From Branchiostoma floridae (lineage: Eukaryota; Chordata; Leptocardii; Amphioxiformes; Branchiostomatidae): a stretch of 64,000 nucleotides of DNA. This document shows, piece after piece, positions 55,752 through 64,000 of this stretch. The position numbers and the translations under genes were made by a program. The stretch lies in NCBI RefSeq assembly GCF_000003815.2, contig NC_049982.1, positions 30,974,407 through 31,038,406 of the forward strand, written 5' to 3'. Below the pieces are notes generated by a model. That model searched no databases. It saw only the letters and a list, made by a program, of their open reading frames with translations, and was not told the DNA's origin. Each line of letters begins with the position of its first letter. Within the stretch, counting starts at the first letter, position 1.

Positions 55752-55968
55752 GAGCGCAGTCACATAGGTCGTACGATTTTGATGCCATAATATTTTTAAG
55801 CAGAGGATTTTTCAAGCAGGTTGTGACAGAAACAACTACTGACATGGATCCAAAACAGCATTTTGTGTACAAAGAGTTCAAGACAGTTGAACTTTGTTTT
55901 GAAGGAGTCGTGCATTTTTGTCCTCCAAAATGCCCGACGGATCGCACAACATATGTGACCGCGCACAA
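55752..55968. mobile_element. MITE with GCGCAGTCACATAGGTCG ends, copy 2
   Basis: GAGCGCAGTCACATAGGTCG at the left; GGATCGCACAACATATGTGA and CCGCGC at the right. It lies directly next to the last exon of gene D. Confidence 0.65.
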
Positions 55969-55974
55969 CAGAAG

Positions 55975-57535
55975 TTACCATTCTTCGGATGAAGAGCTGG
56001 ATGAACTGACTGGACCGGGAATGCAGAGCGTTTTCCAGAGCTTGTTCCTTACCCCCCACTTGCCTCTGCGGAACATAAAGAAATGTTTTAACCCTATTCA
56101 GACCGGGGGGGGGGGGGGGGGGCTTTTGAGGCCTGGGCCCCCTTCTATGTGCTATAACGCCAAAACCGCTTACCCTAAAACCACAAAATTTTGTGAGTTT
56201 TCCCAAAAAATTTTTGGGAACAATTTTGCGAAGTTTGACAAATTTTCTATTTTTTCTTGGTGCCATGGCAACCATTTTTTGACAGGGAGTTTTGCCAAAA
56301 ACACAATTTTTGGTTCTAACCATGGATTTTTCCCATTTATTTGCTATATTACCGCGATTTTGTTACATAAATAAAATCTTATATTATTCCGCATATCTTT
56401 CCTAATTATATATGCCCAAATTATGAAAATTTGAGGACCTCCTCAGCCCCAAATCCAAAATGGGGGACCGAATGGCCCGATCAAAAATAACAGGCTAATT
56501 TTCCCTTAAAATNNNNNNNNNNNNNNNNNNNNNNNNNNNNNNNNNNNNNNNNNNNNNNNNNNNNNNNNNNNNNNNNNNNNNNNNNNNNNNNNNNNNNNNN
56601 NNNNNNNNNNNNGGTATCTCGCATCATATGCCTTCCAGAGGGATAATGCCAAGTATGTGTTCAGAACTTGATTTTACAAGCTTCCTGGGAGTATTTGAGA
56701 GTTGTACACATTTCAATGTACCTTTGAGTGTACTACTAACGTTATATAGCTAGAAGGTAAACATTACAGTAATACTGTAGAAGGTAAACAGTTTATCAAC
56801 AGAGATACAGACACTCTATTTGGAATATCCAGTTCTTTCGGACCCTCGCAATGACTAACGTTACATAGGGCAGCATGTTCCCTTGCTTTTCATGCAGAAA
56901 CAGGGTATACATCTACAGGGTTGTTAGTCCTGCAACTCTAACGTGTGTGAGGTACCTTCTCGAGACCATTTATTTTCAAAAGTCGTGTACAACCCCAACA
57001 GACTTGTCCGACCTTGGGTTGAACCTAAGTCTCCCAGCTACCACTTATCTGGAACAAGAAGATCAACTACCAATTGAGCTACAGGGACATCCCTCTGCTT
57101 GAAATGTTGTCTTTCATGTATACCTTACCTTTCCTCAGATGAACTAGATTCCTCAGATGAATCCAGAAGCTTGTCGCAAAACCACTCTTTCAGCCCACGT
57201 TTGCGGTACAGACTCCGTCGAAGCCTTTCCTCTCGCTGTAGAGTCTTCAAGTGTTTCTCACGGTTCTGAAACTTATGCTTTCCTTGCAAGGAGGTACCAA
57301 GGGACCTAGTCTCTTCCTCTGTTGCTTCTCCACCCGAAGTAGTCTCGGAGGTGTGCTCGCTGTCTTCTTCAGTTGACACTATTTCGTCGAACATCTTGTT
57401 GAGCATCTCCATTGCCTCTTCGTCCATGTCTTCAGCACCTGAAGCCCCGGCATCTTTGACTACCTGCCTTCTTTGACCAGAAGCAATGAAGGCAAAGGCC
57501 AAGATCGCTACTATAATCAGTTTCAGATCAGACAT
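55975..57535 (-). CDS. Peptide gene D: acidic propeptide with C-X29-C peptide, 165 aa
   Basis: Exons 57535-57129 and 56065-55975 join in phase 2. The start MSDLKLIIVAILAFAFIASG is a signal peptide; TTATGCAG just upstream of the ATG is the acceptor of a 5' UTR intron. The propeptide (about 21-110) is rich in Glu, Ser and Thr. At RKR (111-113) cleavage would free a C-terminal peptide starting GLKEWFCDKLL, with Cys120 and Cys150 and 29 residues between. Its second half (RNKLWKTLCIPG) comes from the last exon, which ends in a Ser run and EEW. The order of signal peptide, acidic propeptide, dibasic site and disulfide peptide suits a hormone or defensin-like antimicrobial precursor. I recognise no family. 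Gene E is a tandem paralogue. A 100-N gap lies in the intron. Confidence 0.7.
56106..56122. repeat. Poly-G tract
   Basis: Run of G following AACCCTATTCAGACC. The same lead sequence occurs at 48185-48200, so it belongs to a dispersed repeat. Confidence 0.8.
56513..56612. other. Assembly gap (100 N)
   Basis: Exactly 100 N within the intron of gene D. Any exon hidden here would be missed. Confidence 1.
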
Positions 57536-57744
57536 CTTCCCAGATATTCCTTGTACCTGCATAAGAAATATATGTACTTGCCAACACATAGATAGATTTC
57601 TTCTTCTTCGTAATTCCAAAGCAGCGCAATGTTGAATGTATGTAATGTCTAGCATTATCAAGAATGCTTTGGCAACACAGGCTCTACTACCAGTACTAGA
57701 GTTTGGAGGAAACAAGCTCTATGATGGCTACTACTACTACTGCA

Positions 57745-59060
57745 AGTGAATCTATAAAAAAAAAACAGCAACAAAATGACTATACTCATAAATGCACAAT
57801 ACAAGATACTGCTCAGTCCATCTTGACAATACATAGTGGCAACAAAGGAAGCAATGGCCATGTATCGGGAGCTAGTCTTACCTCAGAGTATGGTCAAAGA
57901 CTGGAACGATCCAGTATACCAGCACACAAGTGAATGGTGCGCAACTGTAAGTGCCAACTTCTTTATACGCACGAAGTGTTAGATAGAAAATTACTACATG
58001 TAATTACTGTAATTCTACCACTATTGTTGTGTCACACTGCTCTGTATTCAATTATTCTCCCAGTGGATTGTGAGTGAATAGTCTAGCCATGGCAACAATG
58101 CTTCATCAAGGAAGTTGATTTGTCATCTGTCCAGAAGATATAGTACACAACATCGTCGGATTGGATTTGGTATGTCACAGTTTATAACTCAACATAGTGC
58201 ACATTGCACTAAATATTTTTCTATATATTTCTATCTATCAACAACAGGTTGCTTTAGTTCTGTCCTGACTTGGTAACTTTGTGAATTATGCATGACTTGT
58301 AGTTACAGTAATATTACTGAACGTTGCTGAAACTTGACTATGAATACCAATGAACGTCTCCTTGGTACGTGAATAGAAAGAAAAATTCTTCAATACAAAC
58401 GGAAAAATTGAAGTTACGGTCCACCTGCAAATCAGGTGGTTTTAAAGTAGTATTTGTTTTTTACATTGCGCTGTGATACATTTCGATTTATGTACAGATA
58501 ATTGTGCATAAGTAGGATCGGAGCCTAACATCTGAAGCAACAGGTTTGAAATTTTTTACCGATGGACATAAAACCACATCTGCTTACAGATGTTAACTCC
58601 CTCTAATGTTTAACAGGGCTACCCTGCTACTTCTTCTGTAACGTTTAGTTCCGGCATAGTCTAGTTGCTCGCAAGAACGTGCTGTCCGTTTAGTAACAGC
58701 CTCCAAATTTGCAACAGCCAACTTCGTAAGTCTGGACTCGTGAACTCTTGGCTGAGTACGTCTAGGTAGATTCCGTGCCACATTGAAGTGTTATCGATAA
58801 CTGTGGTGGGTTCTTTAACATGCTGGAGGTGTGGTCCTCCTCAAAAACGGTACCTTCATTTAACATCCTATCATAGTGATGCCCCCAACCGTAAGCGGGT
58901 ATTGATGAGAAACCCAGTGGAAAATGCCTTCACCAAAAGACACAATATCTGGAACTGTAAGGTACTTGAACAATCCTGACCACAAAACCACTAGTGCTGC
59001 GCAACTGATACAGTATTAAAAGAAACGAAAAGACAAAAAGAAGAAAGGAACAGAAAAATG
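57745..59060. other. Upstream flank of gene D
   Basis: 57560-58430 resembles 62230-63720 upstream of gene E (for example CGGAACGATCCAGTATACC-type, ACAACATCGTCGGA and TTGACTATGAATACCAATGA blocks). It is the duplicated promoter side. I see no coding exon; the 5' UTR exon must lie in here but is not placed. Confidence 0.45.
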
Positions 59061-59070
59061 GCATTTGTAC

Positions 59071-59076
59071 TTTATT
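59071..59076 (-). other. Poly(A) signal downstream of gene E
   Basis: AATAAA on the reverse strand in the block shared with the 3' side of gene D (53916-53921). Confidence 0.5.
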
Positions 59077-60014
59077 GTTTGTTGTAAAGACAATAGCTAA
59101 ATCATCTTCATAGGAAAATGTAATGTGCATGTAGTTTCCAAAGTCGTTTTATGCTACGTCTCTATCTAATTATGCTTATATTTTACGTTTTTGAGTGTAT
59201 ATAAGACTTCCATGCAGATATTGTGATATTACCTGTCAAATCATCTCCGCACTATCGGAAATCTTCTTAACAATTAAAGATACATTCCTTCGTAATGTTG
59301 CTCATCTGACTTCTGATAACTACAAGGCCGTTGGTTGCACACTTGCGAGTAGTCATATTCTTTACTTGCAAAGCTGCAGAACTTGTTACATCGTATTATG
59401 AGTGAGTCAAAAGTTTATCACTAGGTGTATCTCTAGATATACTCATTTGCCAGCATTTCTATATCACGATGATTCGTGCACGTGAAACGTAAGAACTTAG
59501 AGCCTTCACTAGTGACAGTCATCGTCTAAACATGTCAGCATTCAGTTTCTTTACTCATTGTCCAAATTGATTTGATTACTAGTATATGTATGACATTCAC
59601 TAGGAACCCCAAAACTGATGCGAGACTACGAATATAACAAATAACAAAAAAGTTGCCTATATTATGAAATCTAAGCGGAAAGGAGGTAGGACCAAACAAA
59701 CAGAGGATTGTATATTGAACAAAACATTCTTAACCTTTCTTTCACATTTTTTTTTACTTGGACTAGACGTTGGTGTTGTATAAAATGTTGCATATATTTG
59801 CTTTTTTGTTTTGTTTTTGCTGATTTGTATAAAATACAGAATTGTGAAGGTTGAAAACCTTGTTTTGGGAACAGCCGAAAATTTATGCTCGCTGGATGCC
59901 ATACTTTAAATCAAATCAACATGGCCATACAAACCTCATGCCTTTCCTAGTTAACTCATGCTATTTCCACATTTAGGACATGTGTACTAAGTTGACCACT
60001 CTTCAGACCCATCT

Positions 60015-60092
60015 TCAGATAGCCCACGGGTTAGATGAACAAATTGTAATGTCATCCACATAGGCAGTCTTTACCCATGCTTTGGAGGGCGC
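60015..60092 (-). CDS. Candidate alternative terminal exon of the gene E unit
   Basis: Acceptor ATTTCAG, then 25 codons and TGA: KAWVKTAYVDD, one Cys, SSNPWAI. It parallels 54898-54975 in length, frame and cysteine position. As there, the phase does not match the known upstream donor, so how it is used is open. Confidence 0.4.
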   Translation of the reverse strand, partial: APSKAWVKTAYVDDITICSSNPWAI

Positions 60093-60380
60093 CTGAAATA
60101 GATCAAGAAAAGGGGCAAAAATTAAGATAATAATGTCAATAATTCAGTTCAAAGTGCAACTTTAATTTTTTGTGGTTAAGGTGTAGACTTTTTGCTTTAG
60201 GTCAAGCCTTAGCTTCCTATTCTTTATTACCAAGAGGCAAAAATCAACCTTGACGTTCGGGCCCACAGCCCTACACACATACAAAATAATTTCGCAATCT
60301 ATACGATATTATTTTGAATATAAACAGAGAGAGACAGAGACAGACAGACAGACAGAACAACAATTTAACCTCTATTTTAA

Positions 60381-60729
60381 GGCCATGTTGATTGGATTGG
60401 ATTAATCTTCTTTTGTGCAGTTAACCAAAAAAGGATTCGACGATGCTGTATAAATCGTACGAATCAGCTTCAAAATGAGCAAATAATATTGCAAAAAACG
60501 GTAGTGACAGAGTCAGTTCCAAAATTCAAAGAAGAAGTAAAAGAACAAAATAATCTATTGTCCGGTATACCATGCTCTCTGTGTTAGTCATTTAATTCAA
60601 CCTTCCTGACCACTTATTTATTATATCTCACGGGGAAAGCATCTTTCTGACGAAACTTTTTTAATCGCAAGCTAACAGGTTATTTGTCAGCCTATAGGAT
60701 TTCATCCATATAATCAAATCAACAACGCC
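60381..60729. mobile_element. PIF/Harbinger-like MITE, copy 6
   Basis: GGCCATGTTGATTGGATTGG at the left; CATATAATCAAATCAACAAC at the right. TAA flanks both ends (60378-60380 and 60730-60732). Confidence 0.65.
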
Positions 60730-60766
60730 TAATGACAGGAAAAAGACAACTTCTTTCATGGTCAGG

Positions 60767-60980
60767 GCGCAGTCACATGGGTCGTGCGATCGTCGCACGA
60801 TTTTGATACCATAGAATTTTCAAGCAGGCAGTGACAGAACTAACCACCCAAATGAATCCACAACAACATTCTTTGTACCAAGACAGATGAATTCTGCAGG
60901 ATACGTGCAAGTTTGTCCTCCAAAATGCCCTGAATTAGTGCTCGTGCGACGATCACACGACCTATGTGACTGTGCCTTTA
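60767..60980. mobile_element. MITE with GGGCGCAGTCACATGGGTCG ends, copy 3
   Basis: GGGCGCAGTCACATGGGTCG with TGCGATCGTCGCACGA at the left; TCGTGCGACGATCACACGAC and CTATGTGACTGTGCC at the right. It abuts the stop codon of gene E. Confidence 0.75.
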
Positions 60981-60981
60981 G

Positions 60982-62216
60982 TTACCATTCTTCGGATGAA
61001 GAGCTAGAGCTGGCTGAACCGGGAAGTAGACCACCGGGAAAGCAGAACGCTAGCCAGAGATTGTTCCTTACCCCTCGTTTTCCCCTGGGCCTGGTTTGAA
61101 ACATGTTAGAAACAAAGAAATGTATAAATAAAAACGTCTAACGTGTACAATAATTCTACTTTGGTGAGTTTTGAACATGTGCACAAAGCTCTACATTACA
61201 ACCGCCTCGCAACAAAGCTTCCACAGTTCACTCGGTTTGTCCTTCGTCTCAAACTATGATATTAATGGTATACGTACAGATACGTTTTTTTACAACCTTG
61301 CTTAATTATTTACTACTTGAGAGTTCTACATGCTGTATGTTGTTTTGAGTACATGCATCGTGTCTTGGATAGAAGGGAAACATGAAAGTATAACAGTAAT
61401 ACTGTAGATGTTAAACTGTTTATCAACAGAGATACAGACACTTTATTTGTAATATCCAGTTCTTTCGGACCCCTGCAGTGACTAACGGCACGGCACATAG
61501 GGCAGCAAGTTTATCTGTTTTTAACGCAGAAGCGCTAGCAGAGTATATTTTTTACAGGGTTTGTAGTCCTACGACTCTAACGTATGTGAAGCACTTCCTC
61601 GAACCCATCTACTTCCAAAAGCCGTGTGCAACCCCAACCGACTTTCCGTACCTAGGATTGAACCTATCTTGGTCTCCGAGTTGCTAACTGGAACCAGACG
61701 CTTAATTGTGGGGTTATAATTTCTACCAGTTGAGCTACAGGGACATCCTTCTACTTGAAATGATGTTCGTTTATGTAAATCTAACCTTTCCTCAGATGAG
61801 CTATATTCCTCAGATGACTCCAGCAGCTTGTCGCAAAACCAATCTTTCATCGCGTCTTTGCTTAGCAGACTCCGTCGAAGTCTTTTCAAACGCCGTAGAG
61901 TCTTCGAGTGCTTCTCACGGTTGCGACACTTATCATGCTCTCCATCCAAAGAGGTACCTAGGGACCCAGTTTCTTCCTCCGTTGCTTCTCCACCCGAGGT
62001 AGTCTCGGAGGTGTGACCGTCGTCTTCTTCAGTTGACACCATCTCGTCGAACATCTTGTTGAGCATCTCCAGCTCCTTGAAGAAGTTCTCCAGAGCTTCT
62101 TCGTCCATGTCTTCAGCATTCGAAGCGCCGGCATCTTTCACTACCTGCCTTCTTTGACCAGAAGCAATCAAGGCAAAGGCCAAGATTACCACTGTAATCA
62201 GTTTCAGATCAGACAT
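60982..62216 (-). CDS. Peptide gene E: acidic propeptide with C-X29-C peptide, 177 aa
   Basis: Exons 62216-61786 and 61084-60982 join in phase 2. It starts MSDLKLITVVILAFALIASG (signal peptide), with an ATCCAG acceptor upstream for a 5' UTR intron. The acidic propeptide differs from that of gene D by an inserted NFFKEL-type segment and an extra Cys97. Basic residues RRLKRLRR (108-115) precede DAMKDWFCDKLL; the RKR of gene D is not kept, so processing may differ. Cys128 and Cys158 keep exactly the 29-residue spacing. The last exon encodes RGKRGVRNNLWLAFCFPG and ends in a Ser run and EEW, as in gene D. The donor GTTAGA is weaker than the GTAAGG of gene D. Function unknown; secreted. Confidence 0.7.
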
Positions 62217-62229
62217 CTTCCAAGATCTT

Positions 62230-63760
62230 CCTTGTACCTGGATAAGAAATAAATGTACTTACCAATATATAGATAGGTTTCTTCTTTTTCGTAATTCCAA
62301 AGCAGCACAATGTTGAATGTATGTTCTGTCTAGCTTAAAATATCAAGAATGCTTTCTAAACACAGGCTTCTACTACAAGATTTGAGGAAACAAGCTATAT
62401 GACGACTACTACTACTACTACTACTGTCAATCAATCTATAGCGTTACAGACTACGACATTGACTGCATAAAGAACAACAACAAATTTACAACACTCCTAA
62501 ATGTACAATACAATATACTATTTAGTCAATCGATAAATTATGGCAATGCGTAGCAGTAACAAAGGAAGCTATGGCCATGTATATGTAGCCTTACCTCAGA
62601 GTATCAAAAGACCGGAACGATCCAGTATACCGGCACACAAGGGAATGGTGCGCAACTGTAAGTGCCAACTTAGATAGAAAATTGCTATATGTAATTACCA
62701 CAGCCCTACCCCTAATGTTGTTTTTTACTCTGGATACCAGACCCCAGCCCGATCTCAAAAATATCTATCGTGTAGGGGTCTGGCCTTTCTCTCAGTTTGC
62801 CCAAATAGTGGGCAAAATCCTAACCAATCGAACAGCAGCAGGATCAGCAGGAGGCAATTTACACCCCTCCCTGATTGGTTAAAAAACAGCTGTTTTTTTT
62901 TTAATCTACAAGTGTTACAGTGACCACTAAGATATGAAATGTAACTGTAGATAAGACACCACACGTGCTGCTGGGTTAGAGGCTGTTACATAAAGATCCC
63001 AGTTAAGCAAATGTAACATGACAATTAAAGGTGCACAGCTTGCAGTTTTTACAAAAGTACTCCTGTTATTTTGAAAAATAACTCAGTACACCCTTGAGCC
63101 ATATCTATACCGTGACTCGCTACATTAATAGCCTGCTGACCAACTGTGTTGCGTTGTAGCTGACTACCTTGGGTGTGAGTGGTTATTAATCCTAGGTTCT
63201 CCTACCTCTGATGAAGGGCCTTTTGAGAAAGTTTCTACAGTCATCAGGCCATCCCCCCCCCCACACACACACAAAGATGTTTTTGAGATCGGGGTGGGGT
63301 CTGGTATCCAGTCTATTGTTGTGTCAGACTACCCTGTATTCAAGCAGTGGTCTGTATGTAAATAGTCTAGCCATTGCAACAACGTTTCATTGACAAGTTC
63401 AGTGGTACGTCATCTGTTCAGAAGATATAGTACACAACATCATCGGAACAGATTTCATATGGCACGCTTTATAACTCAATACAGTGCCCAATACACCGAA
63501 TATGTTTTATACAGCAACGGGATTATAAGAGTTATATTATAACTTTATTCCTGTTTTGACTTTGTAACGTTTTGTTGAATTATGCATAACACGTAGCTAA
63601 GTTCAGTATCATTATGGAATGTTCGGCTCAAACTTGACTATGAATACCAATGAACGTTTCTCCTAGTACGTGATTAGAAATAAAGATTCTTCAATACAAA
63701 TAGAAAAATTCAAGTTACGGTGTACGTGCAAATAATCAAATGGTTTTAAAATTCAACAAG
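62230..63760. other. Upstream flank of gene E
   Basis: Parallel to the upstream side of gene D. An inverted GATCTCAAAAATATC/GATGTTTTTGAGATC pair with GGGGTCTGG blocks (62745-62790 and 63265-63310) looks like an inserted inverted-repeat element. No exon recognised. Confidence 0.4.
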
Positions 63761-63769
63761 AGAAGCCGC

Positions 63770-63910
63770 TAGGGGGCCCAAAATCTAATCATTTCCAGCT
63801 TTTGTCACACCCTTCCAACACACTAAGTATGAAACGAATCCACCCAGCCGTTCTCGAGTTATCTTGTTGACAGACAAACGCAGGGTAAAATATAGCCTCC
63901 ATGACATGAC
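63770..63910. repeat. Dispersed repeat shared with 22080-22270
   Basis: GCCGCTAGGGGGCCCAAAAT, CACACTAAGTATGAAACGAA and GGTAAAATATAGCCTCCAT match the end of the repeat at 21240-22275. Confidence 0.6.
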
Positions 63911-64000
63911 ATGGAGGCAATAAGAGTGCATTCATACAGTTCCAAATTGGTATTCATGTATTTATTTATTAAGATTTACAGAATGGTATATTTTTATTAC

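Noticed and set aside
55745-56374. 209-aa forward ORF containing SYHSSDEELDE
   Set aside because: It crosses a MITE, the antisense of gene D's last exon and a poly-G repeat. The reverse strand has splice sites, phase and paralogue support.

Overview
The window is animal nuclear DNA. The genes are small, intron-bearing and encode mostly secreted proteins. They sit in a large excess of foldback and terminal-inverted-repeat elements, tRNA-derived SINE debris, non-LTR retrotransposon tails and one complete LTR retrotransposon. Two runs of exactly 100 N mark scaffold gaps. The mix of secretory genes and MITEs is most like an invertebrate chordate such as amphioxus (Branchiostoma); this is inference, no single sequence proves it.

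Left third (1-15.5 kb, + strand). The window opens inside the last exon of a gene (182-361) whose protein end looks like helix D of an IL-6/CNTF-type cytokine. A complete paralogue follows at 11396-15451: six exons, 246 aa, signal peptide, four cysteines, four N-glycosylation sites and a tryptophan-rich C-terminal helix. Together they form a tandem pair of candidate four-helix cytokines. Repeats fill 1.2-11.3 kb and 15.5-24 kb.

Middle (24.2-28.1 kb, - strand). A very long peptide precursor holds about 33 repeats, mostly 105 bp (35 aa). Each begins with Trp-Gly after a dibasic site and ends Phe-Gly-Arg. GKK and GKR amidation sites occur elsewhere in it. One in-frame stop sits in a block that does not match the repeat.

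Right half (34-62 kb, - strand). Two families of small secreted two-cysteine peptides, all in one orientation. Family 1 has three tandem units (A 34170-35868, B 38202-48574, C 50695-52992). They share a signal-peptide exon and a 76-base exon encoding C-X14-C with an Arg-Trp-Arg-Trp-Val-Cys end. Unit B also carries a candidate amidated peptide and has a 7.6 kb Ty3/gypsy element in its first intron. Unit A has lost that peptide by fusing two exons. Unit C looks decayed. Family 2 has two tandem genes (D 55975-57535, E 60982-62216) encoding acidic propeptides followed by a C-X29-C peptide. Each has a second, conserved 78-base candidate terminal exon downstream. These exons were assembled by eye from splice sites, matching phases and agreement between paralogues; no transcript data were available.

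The LTR element (40250-47820, - strand) has identical 505-bp LTRs, a purine tract, gag, pol, and a textbook -1 frameshift signal at the gag stop codon.
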